A stretch of 64,000 nt of DNA from Gorsachius magnificus. Its lineage: Eukaryota > Chordata > Aves > Pelecaniformes > Ardeidae. Below, in pieces: positions 49,761-63,900 of the stretch; within the stretch, counting starts at the first letter, position 1, and every line of letters begins with the position of its first letter. The notes beneath the pieces are model-generated. The model was not told the origin of the DNA, made no database searches, and was given only the letters and a program-made list of their open reading frames with translations. The DNA lies in the NCBI GenBank assembly GCA_034008185.1, contig CM067081.1:30750806-30814805 (forward strand). Reading direction: 5' to 3'. Made by a program: the position numbers and the translations under genes.

Positions 49761-50481
49761 ACAGCACATGTCAGTGAGGCATGGGGGATGAGGGGCCATC
49801 ATGAGGTGAGGGCAACCCAGACCAAGGAAGGGTACCTGCTAGGATGCTGAGCCCCCTATGATGCCTCTCCCCATGACAGCTCCCATCCAAAAAGGCCCTG
49901 ACTCAACTGGGAGGGATGCTGCATAATAAAAAGGGCATTGCACTTGTAGCAAGTCCTTCTTGCCTCTGCAGGATAAGAGCTGGAAGAGCTCAGGCCAACT
50001 TGGAGCAGGACCCCGCTGTGACCCCAGCAAGGACAGGGTGAGACATCCCTTGCCGTGCTCCCAACTTCTGCATGCCACAGGCTGGGGACATCTGAGTCTG
50101 CAGCTTTCCTGGTCCCACCTCTTTCACCCTGGGGGGACTAGGTCTTCATCCATGACTCAGGATGTGGGAGCACTGAAGATTTATACAGGTAGATGACAAC
50201 AGTTTCTCCTTTATTCTGTACTCCTTTTGCAATAACACCCAGTGCTCACTTTGTCTTTCTGATCACTAATAAGCAGGGAACAAATGTTAACTCTTTCCTG
50301 AGAGGTAGAAGATAGATAGAGACATTATGTTTTATGTATGTACATAGCTGGTCTTATTTTTCCTCTTGTATCTCACCTTGCATATTTTGACAGTGAATTC
50401 CTAGTCCCTGTGTGTCTACTCTTCTGCAAGCGTCGCCTCCTTTTTATGACTCAGGCACTCAGCATTATAAGATCTTCATGC
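49761..50481. other. Noncoding DNA, nothing recognised
   Basis: Unique sequence; frames of up to 79 codons on both strands without domains. Confidence 0.6.
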
Positions 50482-50657
50482 GACACAGGTTGCCCAGAGA
50501 GGTGGTGGATGCCCCGTCCCCAGGAACATTCAATGTCAGGTTGGACAGGGCTCCGAGCAACCTGCTCCAGTTGAAGATGTCCCTGCTTATTGCAGGGGGA
50601 TTGGACTAAATGATCTTTAAAGGTCCCTTCCAACCCAAACTATTCTATGAGTCTGTT
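50482..50657 (+). mobile_element. CR1 LINE 3' end, short
   Basis: A + strand CR1 3' terminus of about 175 bp. It shows GACACAGGTTGCCCAGAGAG, GTGGTGGATGCCCCGTCCCC, CAGGTTGGACAGGGCTCCGA, GCAACCTGCTCCAGTTGAAG, GGGGGATTGGACTAAATGAT and AAAGGTCCCTTCCAACCC, ending in TATTCTATGAGTCTG. The tail keeps one ATTCTATG unit and a mutated second one. It is close in type to the 7.6-kb copy. The frames at 50338-50609 and 50451-50633 derive from it. Confidence 0.95.
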
Positions 50658-52092
50658 TTAACCAGACAACTTTTACCTGCTCCCTGCCTGTGGACAAGAA
50701 CCCCTAACTTTTAGGTTAGGCTCTAGCCAGAGTCTTGAAAGAAACTGCACATTCAAAGCAAATGTTTGTAAGTTTTCTGTCTTCATATAGTCCCTGGGGA
50801 TATCATAACAATAAATAAACAGAGAAAAATTTTCACTCTGGCCTGAAGTATGACTTTCGACTTTACATGTGCCAAGTTTTGTGAATTAGTTTATTCTCCC
50901 AGTTATGTCAGCATGCAGTGTAGATGTCTAGTTACCTGATTTGTGGGGGTAATCAGGTATTCAAATGACCTAAACTGCGCAATTACTGGTGCTGGCAGAC
51001 TACAGATGGAAAACTAAGACCAGGCCATAAAAATTTGATCCTTTGTGTCCATAGTCATAATAAAACAGTTATGGTCGGTGATTGATTACAGGAATATTAA
51101 AATGCAGAAAAAGAAAAAAAGCTGTTTTAAATTGCATTGTATTCTCGCGTTTAGGGAAAAAAATGATTGCCATTATCTTGACATGTTTATCGCTTTGAGG
51201 CTGAGCCAGTCGTTATCATGTGAGTTCATTCCGTCCTGTAGCTGACAAATACTATCATGTACTATAAAAATCATTATGGCTCACTTTTGCAGCTGTAATA
51301 AAACAGGAAAGCAAATACAGTAACCATTTATATTTAGGACTTTATTCCTAGCACGCATCCAGTAAGACTGCAGCTTAAAAGTTTAGACAGAAAACAAGAC
51401 AGATTCTCAATGTGGTTGCACAGGTTTTATTCCAGAATTGATCTCAATGGCAATCATTGTCATTTGTGTAAGAAAAAGTGAAAACAGAAGCAGAGGTAAC
51501 ATATTGACACCACATATTGTTGATCTTCTGTTTGCCAAGGACTCGTCTGTATTTTTTAGCTTATCTGCTTCTTTCTTTTGGAGTGAGTCTTGGAGGTCTG
51601 AAAGTGTCCCCTGGCTGCACCTCTTATCTGAATTTTCTTTCCATAGTGCATTTTGCAGCTACTCTTTCTGCAGAAGCGTTCTCCTGCAGGACCGCCTTCC
51701 CTGAGCACTGACTCCGTGGGTATGTGCAGATTGCTGCCATGCTCTCGGTTTTGTGCTCAAATCCTCATTCCCCAGTTGTCCCCACAACCTGACACTGATG
51801 TACCACTGGGTTGTGCTCCACCATGCACCAAACAGCTCCCTTACCAAAGGGACACCAGGATACAACCAGATACTGCTGCCAGGGATAGCCCAAACTTAGC
51901 CTTTGAGATGCCCATTTCTTGCACATTTTACCTGTAGGTGCGCGTATCAGTTCAGCAGAATGATCAGAGTCATACCTACCACAACTCCTACACTTCTCAG
52001 AGTATTGTGGGGTTTGTTGTATGGCTCAGTCATGCAACCAGGACCAGATGTACATCATTTTAGTGTCAGTTTGCACCTTCCCTTCAGAGTCT
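50658..52092. other. Noncoding DNA, nothing recognised
   Basis: AT-rich unique sequence. The frames at 51438-51937 overlap in several phases and lack domains. Confidence 0.6.
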
Positions 52093-52150
52093 GCTGCCAT
52101 TGTCCCAACTTACAGATTGAGGAGCTGAAACAGTTGAGCAATCTCACATG
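52093..52150 (-). mobile_element. Possible MIR SINE core fragment, reversed
   Basis: CTGCCATTGTCCCAACTTAC followed by AGATTGAGGAGCTGAAACAG and TTGAGCAATCTCACATGCCC resembles the reverse complement of the MIR core and tail (the tatccccattttacagatgagg - aaactgag - gcagagaggttaagtgacttgccc order). Only about 58 bp match and no tRNA-like half is seen, so this stays tentative. Confidence 0.38.
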
Positions 52151-54923
52151 CCCCACATGTTTTGCCTTTTTCCTCATTCACCGTGCTTGAAAATGCTTGA
52201 AAAATCTCTTCGTTTTTTTTCACAGAAACTCAATCAGGAACATTTTGCACTCCTCATTTAGCTTTCACAGCGAAAAAAAGTCAGATCGAAACTGTAACAT
52301 AGCTGAGGACACCTGCAGCATCAAAAGACACAGATGGCCTTTGCTTGCATTTATAAAAAGACAGGTGTGCTCCAAGAAGTGAGAGCAATGGGTTTCATCT
52401 GGTTTTCTCATTTTAGGATGCCAGAGTTTCCAAAGTCTAAAGGCGTGCCAAGCAAACAGAGAAGATAAATGCACAACATTGAGCTATAACAAGGGGCTCC
52501 AGGGCCCATCTCAGCACTTCACAGCAATGTCTTCACGGACTCATATCCCGTCAAAGGTATATGTGAGAGCTGTTTTCGTTGGATGACCAAATTCAGCACC
52601 TTGCAGGATCAGATGTGAATCAGCATCCTTGGAAGAGCCAACCTCATTTACGGTGGTCTGGAAGAATATAAGAAAAATATATCTGGGATGCTTCTTCTGT
52701 GGTTAAACACCCTCCAGGTGATTCACCAGAGCCTGTATCAGCCTAACTCTCTCAAAGCCACCATTCATGGCTGATGTTAGTCTCCATGCCTGATATTCTT
52801 ATGGAAACAAAATAATGACAAATAAGCACCTGAGACAGAATGGCAGCCCCTATAGCACCGTATTATAATTGTCTGATGACCTGAGATGTTTTCTACCTAC
52901 TGTACGCTACTGTGGTATATTACAGGGGCTGTAAGCAAAAGCCCAGGAATGAACTACCACCACCTCCCTGTACTCATTTTGGATATGTTAAGAGGCAATG
53001 GTCACATTTTTTGCTCTGGATATTCTTTATATTACCTCTGGGGAGCTCCTAGAAGCAATGCTGAGAACCAGGGCTGAAGATCAGCAATGCAAAACAGCCA
53101 AGGGACGGCTTTCAGGTGGCAGTGCAGGTAAAGCTGACTGACACAGGCATCCATAAACGCATGCAAAGAGTTTACGCTTGCTTCCCCACCACCAAGGAAA
53201 GAAGCTCCTTTCAGTCTGATGGATATGTCAATAGTCTGCTATTTTAAAATTCTTTCATTTCAACTGCTTGCAAACGACACCACTGAAAAAGCAAAGACTT
53301 GGTGTCTTTTGCAGCAATTTGACTGTCTATAAACTTCACCACTCCAGGACCCTTAGCAAGAAGATCCATGGGTAACAAGTCCAGTTGGGTAGGCTGAGTA
53401 AATGCATTGCCACAAAGTACAGAAGGCTCATCTGAAAAGTAGAAAAGAATCCCACCTCGGGAGAAATAAAGACATGTGCAGCCTAATGCATCAAGCGGTG
53501 CCAGAAAAGCTAGCAGGGATCAGCTCCTAGCAGCTGGTCCAGTAACCATTTGTTCAGAACAGCATTTAACCAGAACAAAACAAAAAGTACTTTTAAGCTC
53601 CTTTCTCTTTTTTCCTTTTTTTTTTTTTTTTCCTCCTGTGAGCCTCAGGAATATAACCACATGAAATACTTCAGCACTGATTGGCAAGTTTCTGTATTGA
53701 TTGGCTTCAGAGTCTGATTAGATAAGACAGAGCCAACTAATGAGAGCCACTAGAAAAATCCACTGGAGTATTATCTGCTGAGATAAACTCCCAAAACCCC
53801 CAAACCAGTCTATTTAGTAGATCTTTTATCTAAACATATCCTTATATTGCTGACAGTATTGTGCACAAACAAAACACGGCATACTAAAAAAAGGGCTTTG
53901 TAAGAAAGGTGACTACTGTCCTGGAGAGAAAAAGAAAGCAGACAGCCTGGACTTTAAATCCAGAAGGAAGAAGCAGAAGACTGGCATTAACACCTGCCAT
54001 TCCTTACCTGTAATTCAAACTCACCTCTCACCCCCAAAACATGAAAAGGCAACTCCAGGATATTTTTGTTAGATGCCTCACGTCCCATCGCACTAACAAC
54101 GCTAGCCCTTACCCTCCTTCTTCAGAGGAGCAGCTGGATATTGGACACTCTGTCTAGCAAAAAATGCTTTTCTTAAGCCGTGTGCTCTGCTTGTATTCCT
54201 TCTTTTTACTTTGTCGTGTTGTTTTTTCAGCTATTGTACTGGATCTGCCTGAAGCCCTCCCTCAGTTTTCACACAGTTCTTTTGGAAGTGAAAAAACTTG
54301 CTGACTCGGTAGGGGTTTTGGCTGATTAAAACCTAAGTAAGGGAGGCAGAGCAAAGCCCAGCATTTGTGCTTCAGCCTTTCCTTGTTCAGTCCTGCTTTC
54401 AGCTCCACCATTCCAAATCTCTGTATTTTCCATAGGGTTGAAATACCAGTTGTTGGAAGTGATTTGGGGGTATATAGGACACGAGGGGAACATCCTGTGA
54501 TACACGATCTGTTGGGATCTACAAGATGCACAGTGCTCATTTAAGGCAGATGTCCAGGAAAGAATCCAGCCCAGCCCTGAGCTCATCAACCTGAAATAAT
54601 TAATAAGTCTAAAGAGGAAAAAAAATGAGTATGAACAAACTGTGCACTCTGAATTTCCACAGAGGAGTTCGCCTGGGAAAGGCAAGAAGCATTCCTCACC
54701 CTGCTCCAGCTCACACTGACAGGAGGTTAAGCCTCAGGGATGTTCCAGTGTACTGCACTAAGCAAGGGGTTTTCAGTGCTGTTATCTATTTTAAAATAAA
54801 CATTCCAGTGTGTATTGTTATCATATTTTGTCCTGCTCTAGTCATTTAGAAAAAAAAAAAAACCTAAAAGCTTCTGAATATCACTTTCAGGGGGTATTTG
54901 TATAGCATCTGGCTCACATAAAA

Positions 54924-54926
<3 letters not shown>
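52151..54926. other. Noncoding DNA, nothing recognised
   Basis: A 16-base T run at 53616-53631 is followed by CCTCCTGTGAGCCTCAGG. This looks like a 3' splice site, but no coding or conserved exon follows it. The 119-codon reverse frame at 54326-54685 has no domain. Confidence 0.55.

Positions 54927-54955
<29 letters not shown>
54927..54955 (+). repeat. (AT)n dinucleotide microsatellite
   Basis: About 14 uninterrupted AT units directly follow a short A run. Confidence 0.97.
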
Positions 54956-54959
<4 letters not shown>

Positions 54960-57900
54960 GTCCACTCTTCTGTTCAGGTTTTTATCTAAAGAAGACTTTA
55001 TTTGCCAAGAAGGCAACTGCTCCTTGAAACTGATGAAAAAGGGTGATTATTAGGCATACATGGCATGGCATGTGGAAGCCACATCTAGTATCCTGCCTTT
55101 TAGGGCTGTGATTACACCAGTTAAAGGTCTCTCACTTAATATAAGTCCAGAAAATCCAAATCACCCAAGAAAAATTTCAAATGGTTTCAGACAGCCTTTC
55201 CCTTCATTTATGGCACAGCTTGCTGTGCACCCCACAATCTGCTCACAGGCCTTATGGCCCCAGATCTGGAATGCTGATGCTCCCCTGCAGGGCCCACACG
55301 GTACAGTCATGGTTTACGTTTTTTTATTGGGGTTAAGTAGCGTATGGATACCTTAGATAACAAAGCAGCAGCAAAGCCGAGTGCATTTCTACAGCCTCAG
55401 AACAGGAGTCGGAGGAAACAACCAACTGGCTGTGTAAGAGCTTTCCACCCTTGGCCGCCGCCGAGCTCCAGGTAGCTGAGAGACAGGCAGAGCTTTGTTT
55501 CCATTCGGTTCCTAACACAGCAGCAGTATACATTCAAAGCTGCTGTTATCTCAACAAGCCCGTAATAAAAGTTCGACCTTCCATGCCAGTGCAAAGGTTA
55601 TCAACTTGTTTCTGAAACACAAATTTGCTATAAATCTACCAGAGAGCTGGGATGACTTGAGGTGGCCCCTTCGCAGGTGACAAAGGGAGAGGGTTGGTCT
55701 CCAGCATGTCAAGCAGCTAGTGAGGGGGCCCAACTCCAACCTCACATTCCCTCCAAAGGGTAAAATGTTGATTTATGTGTACCGCTGCACACAGGTTATC
55801 GTGTTAAAAGGAGAAAGCCTCTTGGAAATCCCAGGGATTTGTATGTCCACTTGGATATCTCTCAGACTTGGAAATGGGAGCTCTTTTGTGGGATTGTGCA
55901 TAGACAAGTCACTAATATGAAGCTTATCCTGGATTTTGTCTTCATTTTGTCTTCTCCTGCCTAAAGGACAGGCAGGTTTTCAAGGGCTCACTGCCCAGGT
56001 AGGGGTAAAGAAAAAGGGTATCATCCAAGTGCTAAGAGGAGCTCAGAAATCAGCATGTTGATTCACCTACTCACTTTGGTGCTTTGACAGGAGCTGGGGA
56101 ATACTGAAAACCGTTATTGTGGACTCTGACTCCTTTAGAAAAATCTGGCCCTTAACACTGTGTAAATGTTGAACGTTTTATAATTACCCACAGGTTTAAA
56201 TCGTGAGTAACAAACAAAGACTAAGGATTTCCTTGGCTGCCGAACTTTGAAAGCTGCTGTATTTTTTTCCAATGACTTATTTATGTCTAAACTACAAGGT
56301 TCACTTGTCTGTGTATATGATATATCGATGATAACAAAAATCTCAAATACAAATTTAAGCAAAACCTAAGAAAGAGTAACATACATTTTCTATAAATTTA
56401 AAGCAATTGGTAAAGCACTCAAGGACTTTGCACCTTCGCTACCGATGAGTCAATTCTAACATAATGCATTAGCAAAGAGGAGTTTCATACCCTGAAACTG
56501 AGTCACACACTACAAAAACGAAAACCACCCTATACTCTGTGTCTAGGAGTGCTTTGCATCCTGAATTGGACAGAACAAATGAAGACGAGAGTCTGTCTGC
56601 AATATTTACTCAAAAGAAACTGAGCTGAAGTTGAAATTGGCTCAGCAGATAGCAGCTAGTAGTAGGAGAATGGGAATTACATCAGGTCATGTTTAAGCCA
56701 TGTATCCCATGATGAATTTATTCACAGCCAACAAAAACAAGAGTCTAACATTTTGTTCTCGTATATGCTGTCTGCTCTAAGGGTGTCTAAAAATCCGTCT
56801 GTTGAAGAAGCAAGGCATCGCTGGATTTTGTTTTCTTTCCAGACCTGTATTCTTTCCTTAAAGCAATTAAATCCATTGACACTATATTCATGAGTTACTT
56901 AATTTGGACATACTGGAAAAAACAGAACACATTTGCTACCAAGTGTGCCCTTTCCATGAGGAAAATCATTAAAACCTCAGAGACATTTCAGCTCTGATGG
57001 GAGGTGTCTTTCACTATGTTGAATCAAACCATGCATATGAGGAAATGTTGACAGAATGTTGCTGAGTTGTAAATTATCTACAAATGTGAAATTGCTCTGT
57101 GTTAACTGTGGTGTTGCTTAAAATAATATTTACTGATGATTTATCTCCTGAAGTCACATAGGTGATGATTCTGTATCCCTCGCTTCTGCTTCCTCTTTGT
57201 GCAATAAAGTATGTTCCCTGAGAACTTATGTTGTCTTGGATCCTGTCTTTTCTTATAATTATCTTGTTTTATATCTCTGTTCATTGCTACACTTTGATTC
57301 TCATTGGTAATAACTAAATTAACATTTGATTATGTGTTTTCTTGGTATCTAGTATAGACCTCTCATATATGTGAAAGATGTATGCAGTGGAGAGTGTGTA
57401 TTCACATTTGTATGTGTCCTGTTTGCTGTACTCAAATATAACAATTAAAACGGAGTAGCACTGTGAAATGCGACTACGCGAAAACCTCTTCTAAGAATCC
57501 ATCTTTGCTGTTACACTGACTTCTGGAGCCAAACTGCTTAGCTGGGAGGTAAACGTTGGGGTTTATATATTGCGATCCTGTGAAGTAAAGTTAAATATAT
57601 AAAATCAATGTGGACTTTAATTATGGTGTTGAGCTTTTGATTGGGAACTACTTGTTTTGATGGGCAAGCAGGAATTTATTTAGCTTGCCTGTCTAACCCC
57701 AGAACAGGTTGCAAGGCAGGAGTTAACCTAGGTGAATCTCTTCAGCATGGGCAGCAGTTTACCTGGAGCTCCCTGGACCCATTCTGCATTAGGAGCTGTC
57801 TGAAAACACCCAATGATCAATAGAAAATACAAGAAAAATGTCAGCCAGTTTCTCACATTTAGACTGCTAGAGGCACAGAATACTTCCAGAGCCCTGTCCA

Positions 57901-60900
57901 AATCTCTATGTCCTTGCTTAATTTTTACCGAGGTTTTTACTGGGGCAAATTTTGGTTGCACTAAAACAGAGTTCAGTGCTGTGAGTTGTGCACATCACAC
58001 ACACGGCTGCACATCCCACCTCAGCAGGGATGGGGTCTCAGCACCTGAAAATGCAGCCCTGTCTTTGTACATTTAATTCTGTATTTTATTAATAATGCTG
58101 TGCTGTGGCCAACAAAATCAGAAACAGGCTGGTGTTCAGCTTTGGTGGCTGGCACCGTCTTTCTATGAAATTTGAGTTAAATCCTTCGCAGCTTCTGGTG
58201 GCAGGAAGGAAAAAGATTGTCTCACAGCTCAGGCTGTTGAATGCTGCTTTACAAAACCTGGATCTACCCCTGCTGCTGCAGCACGTTTTCTGTGCAGTAG
58301 CAAATTAATGAAACCAAACTTGTCACTCGAGTTCACTAATCGCTTGTGCCTTTTTTTCCCTGCATGCTCAGCTTGGTAATCAGAGGTCCAAAAAGTTAAG
58401 CATTCACAAATGCAAACGAAGCCAATGGAAACATGCCTGAGTATATCTGTACTACACAGTGCTAAGCACAGCAAGGGTAGGATTCATCTCACCCTAAACC
58501 TTTACCTACACTCTACGTATAATCAGTGAAGAAAAAAGGAAAATTTCACATCTGTCTCGCTATGCACAATCCCTCGGCATACATGAGGCACCCATGGACC
58601 AAAGGGGCGGTGCAGAATTTCAAGACGGGGAGCTCAAGGGGGAGACAGCCCCACTGGTGGTGTAGAATAGAAGTTATCAGGAGGACTTCAGTTTCTCCCT
58701 TGTGAAAAGCACAAGAAAAAGACTGTTTTCAGACCAGAGCATACAGTGGAGAAGACAAGGGGTTTCACCTCAGCTAACGAGGACTAAACCAGCTGGCACG
58801 ATAGCAGCTGTTCCTCAGGGAAGGCGGCTGAAGGCGAGAGTACATCATCTGAACCGAGGAAGGTCAGCACACGCAGTGAGCAGCATTTCCTGATGGGAGT
58901 GATTGATTTTGCAAGAGCTGCCAAGACCTTTTAATCTGCTTTTAATACGCTGTGACCTCTGTGTATTTGAGTCCATCAGCTGAATATTTCTCTCTCTTCA
59001 GCAAGACAACTGCTGCAGAGACTGTAGAAGTTGACAGATATGGAAGTTGTACCTTGCTTTGCAAGGAAAATTCAGTCTCCTATATGACCCTGGCATTTGT
59101 ACCAAATACGAGCTATGTGAAACTGAAAAACCCCTTACCAAAGACTGAAACTGGGCTCCTTTTATTGCATTACCTCCATGCTGCCCCTGATTTACTCATC
59201 CATAGGAAAACCAGCTCCAAGCTGTGAGAAAGGGCATTCGCATCCTACTCATGTAGGAGGGACTATTATTCATAACGGCCCAGCATTTAATCAATATGGC
59301 AACAGTTGTCTACCAGCTGCAATAGCTTATGCTAGCATGGAAAAAAGTAGTCAGATTCCCAAGTGATTGAGGCTTTGAGAGCGGTGTACACTGAAGCAGC
59401 TCCAGGGCCTCCATAGCTCTTAGATCTTTGCCTGTGCCTAATCGAGGCCTTTATCTTAATCAACAAAGCCACCAATGGATTAAAACAAAACAGCATCTCC
59501 ATGTCACACCAAGGCAAGTCTGATTTACTTGGGCATGCAATGACAATGCCAAAACTTTTCTGCCATAGCCAGAAGCAGGAAGCAGTACATAAAAGCTCAG
59601 ATATAAAAAGAATATTAACATAGATATGAAAAATACAATTTTGGACACCCAAAAGAGCAGCTCCTTGAAGTTCCACATCAGTCTGTGGGGACTGGGTCTC
59701 TCAAAGCAACGTTACCTTACCACCGCTGAAATATGACAAGGACAGTCAGAACTGCTGAAGAGCTGAGCAGCTTACATCTTTCTAGTGAGTTGAATGATCA
59801 ATAAAACCAAAATATAACAAAAGCACAATTGCCCAGGATTCCCCAGCACAGTTTCTGTACCAGAGTCAAAGCAGGAGCTCATCTTGGCATTTAGGAAGAC
59901 ACTTAAAATGATAGTCCTGGTATCTATTCATGCTTCCAGTAGAACATCCAAAGGGTGTGGCACCTTGGTGAAGCATCTGGTACTTGGCATCCCACTGAGA
60001 ACTGTCAGCTGCATCATTTGGCCCTGAGACTTTAACGAATTGCATAAATTAGCAGGGTGTAATTGCAAATATGATCCGAGGACAGTCTGAAAGGGATTCT
60101 CGCTGAGTCTGAAGTGGGGTTAGGATGACACATTTCCCTGACTCCTGGAAACAAGGAGGAATTTTAACCATTAATTTCCATGGCCAGGTTTTCCTAATCC
60201 AGGATTTAATAATTTTCCTGCATTTCTCTGAGATTTGGAAACCTTTACACAGAAAAACACTCCAAAATGCTTTTTTGATTTCCCTCAGAAGAATGGTTGT
60301 TCAGCCTCTAGCAGTCCCTTACAAAACCAGTCCCTGCATGGGGAAGGTAAGATTAGGCCTTTAATGAGTACTTCATCCCAGGGATTGATTTTTTGGTAAC
60401 GGAATCTCTTTTGGTTATTTTTTATTTCCTTCCCTTTGTTATTTCTGTATTTTTATCCTTTTTTTTTTTTTTTTGTCCTGGCATGTTTTCCAGACCCTGG
60501 ATCCCATATTTAGTTTCCTGAACTTCTCCAATATTCGTTCTAGCCATCCTGGTTGCCTGCCATGAGTATCGGTTTCCTTCCTTCTAGTTTGGGGGGCAGG
60601 GAGGGAGGAAAACTGTTTCCAGGCCAAGCAGCAGTGCCACTCTGGAGATCATTTGGCAGGTTGTGCAGCCTGAGAATGAATCACTGCTTGCAACGCTTAA
60701 ATCTGCCTCCGTTTCTCACTGTCTCTCTTCTAGGGAGCGAGGAAGAGGTGGTGCCAGTGGCTGCTACATTTAGCAACACACAAAGTAAAAGTAAACATGT
60801 TAAGATGAAAATTAACTTGATTGCTATTCGAAAGTCATGCGAGTGCTATGGCACAATGCTTGTCAGTTACTTGGGATTACTCATTTTTAGTAGAAATTAC

Positions 60901-63900
60901 TCATTTTAGTAGGTTTTGAGTGAATCAAACCACGTAGCCTATGTAGCAGCTGTAGCCTGCTCCCCACAAGATGCCTCCAATTCTCTCCTGTACCCCTAAC
61001 TAATGATGATTGCTTGCATTTTTTCTGTAGCCCATGCTTGCTCTAACTTGTTCGTTCTTCTTCTGCAGCCACTGCTTGATAACTTTCCCCAAGAAGCTGT
61101 CCTTTCTGAATCTGACCTAGTAACCCCCTCTTTCAGCTTGAAATTGTGCTTGCAAGCATGTTAGTTTTCCTTCAGACTGTGCTCTCAGTCTTGCTGTAGA
61201 CCCTTCCATGAACACCTTAAATACATGGAAATCATATGCAGTGCCTTAATGTTTCACCTGCCTTTACTCCTTCACAACAAAACCCTTTTTCACTACTAAA
61301 GGTGGAAGTTTACGAACCCAGCAGCATAATGGGCATGGCCACTGCTGCAGAGTCACCAGCAGAGCCTGGACTTTCAGATCAGACGTGGCAAATGGCTACA
61401 GCCAGCAGCGTCTGTGGTACCTTTGCTCCGATGGACTTTGCACTTCCCAACACAGGCTCAGTCCTGCCCCCACTGATTCTCGTAGGACCAGGGTGCAGTC
61501 TCAAAGGAAGCAAGTAGGTTTCATGTCTCATCTTTCAAGGGTCAGTGCTTAAACTCGCAAATCCGTCCTCTTTGACATTATAATCTCTGGTTGTAAAATG
61601 GATTTAGTGGTTTAACATTAAAATTTCAGGCGCAGTTAAGGAAGGGATTGCAAAAGAGTTAATAAGCAAAATAGTTTAACAAACTTTGGCAGAGAAGATT
61701 GAAAGGCTCAAATGGTCTCCTGGTGAAAATAGTTTAGCCCTGGCTTTGCCAGTCTTTCCATTAAAAACTCTCTTACCTTTTTTTGCTTTGTTTTTTATTT
61801 TGATCAGTTTTACTACTTCTGAAACTTAAGAGACTTTTGAGCATGAGACAAAGCCAGTCAAATTTCAGGTTATCATTTTGCAAGCTTTTACACTTCTGCT
61901 GGCGTGTCTCAGACCTGATGCATGATACCCTTGCTGTTTAACCCTTGGACGTCTGCTGAACAGTTATGGACAGTTGTGACAAATGGTGCGGGTCTCTGTG
62001 GTGGACACAGATTCATTAACCAGCATCAGAAAATCACCAAATTCATTTGCTGGTGACCCCATGCACCGCATTTGAACTTTTGTCTCCAGAGGAGGTTGCA
62101 TTCATGTCCCCATCTTCCCTTCCCTCTTGGTTGTCCAAAGTTTGTGTCCGGGATGTTTGACTGAAGCATATCTCAGGGCATGGTCGCACGATGCTCTGCA
62201 GGAGGTGCAGGGATTCCTGCGCTGGCTCCTCAGCAAGGGACCATTCTGATGATGATGCTAAAATGTTGGCAGTAAAAGCCTCCCTAGCATTAGATCACTT
62301 CTGTCAGCAAATCCCTTCTCCCTCCAAAAATACACAAGCACAGGAGGAGAAGCAGGCAAGAGGCCTGACCTAGGCTTGGAAGCACGTCCCCTCACATGGC
62401 CCTCTGCAGAAACATCTGTGCTTGCTGAGACAAGGGGAGTGAGCATGGAGCAATTCTGGCTAACGAAGCCAGAAAAATAAAAATGACTGAGGCCTCCATG
62501 CTTGCTAAAAACAGCAACTCCTCCACCTTTTGAAAGCAGAGTCAGCACTCCCTCCTACACTGGCTCAGTTCCCTTGACTCAGCTCTGCTTCCAGCCCAGC
62601 ACCTGGAGACATCAAGCTATTTCAGAGAAAGTGACACAAGGTTCTTATTTTATCTCTTGTCACTCTATATTTTTGTTAAATTGTTTTGTGAACGTAATCA
62701 ACAGGTCCATTGCACAAAAATATTAAGTCATTCATTTCTGTCTGTGCAGTGGACATCTGGCCACAATGTCTCCGCATTGCTCTGCTCTGCGGTGCCTGCT
62801 GGAAAGGTCATGCTTATGGTTCCACACCATTACAATGCACAATGGGACTACGTTAAAGGAAACCACAATAAAAGGGATAATCTTCTCTCACCAAACCCAC
62901 TTCAAAGTGGCTGGGCTCTTCACATACAGCCAAGAGTACTTAGGTACCTAAAGAATGAAAGTGTATGACTTTTAGCAACGGTTAGAGCAGGTTAACGAAA
63001 CAACCAAAGAAAAAATTCTGAACTTTTGGAGGGGATTGAAAACTTTAAATAATTAAACTTCTGAAAGTAAAATAAAATCTCCTTTTCAAATGCAGAGATA
63101 TTGCAGGTCAAACGAGGAGATTTTTGACCTGGACAAACAGAGCCAAGTAACAGATGTGCACATCCTCTATGGAGCAAGGCATGAGGTGCACTGCTGCATC
63201 TGGCATTTGCTGCTTGGTTCGGAGAGGTGGAAGACCCTTTTGTTCTTGCAAACATACACTCTCGCAATGCGTTCACCTTAATAGCCATTTTCAGGATTAC
63301 AAGTGAGAGCACCAACAGATTCAGATTGATTCACTGACTGGTGACTTCATGCCAAGTGTTGATACCAGGTGACAAATCACATACTCAGTACCAGCGTGAG
63401 AGATCAGTGTTACCAGGTGGGTACTCAGCTCATGCATGTTTTCTCCTGGGTGATTCCTCTCCCTCTACTTCATCCCGTCTCTATTAACAAAATAAAATGG
63501 AAGGGAGAAAAAAAAAAAAGAAAATAGTAAAGGAAAGAAAGAAGATACAATAAAATAAGATAGCATTACAGGAGCTAGACCCAGGGCACTGCGGCACAGA
63601 ATGGGGTGTTGCTTGAGACACCACAAGAGACCAAGTAAGGTAGGAAAGCAGAGAAAACCTCGTAGCAGAAATGTGTCAGTGAGGATCTGAGACTGGCCGC
63701 CAGTGCATTGGGATGCAGAGAAAGTAATGTGGCATCAACTCAGTGCCTACACAGGGAAGGTGGGTGTTATGTGATTTTCAAAGCATGGATGAGAGGGATG
63801 AATGAGATGTGCTGGAAAGTAAGGGCAGTGAGGAAGAGTTTCTGAAGCAAGCTGATGTGATGATATCAATGGACTTATTTTGGGTGATCCTACAAAAACC

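Noticed and set aside
49371..49802. 143-codon reverse frame in the GC-rich patch
   Set aside because: Low-complexity Gly/Arg/Ser-rich product, and several other phases are open over the same bases because the patch is GC-rich.
53616..53650. Poly-T tract followed by CAGG, like a 3' splice site
   Set aside because: No open or conserved sequence follows. Homopolymer T runs are common here.
57205..57245. AATAAA followed by a T/G-rich stretch, like a polyadenylation site
   Set aside because: The hexamer is frequent in AT-rich DNA and no transcript or terminal exon can be identified upstream.
60735..60909. Possible exon after TCTCTCTTCTAG, opening with an acidic GSEEEVVPVAA stretch
   Set aside because: The acceptor context is good but there is no recognisable protein family, no matching donor could be argued, and one good acceptor by chance is expected.
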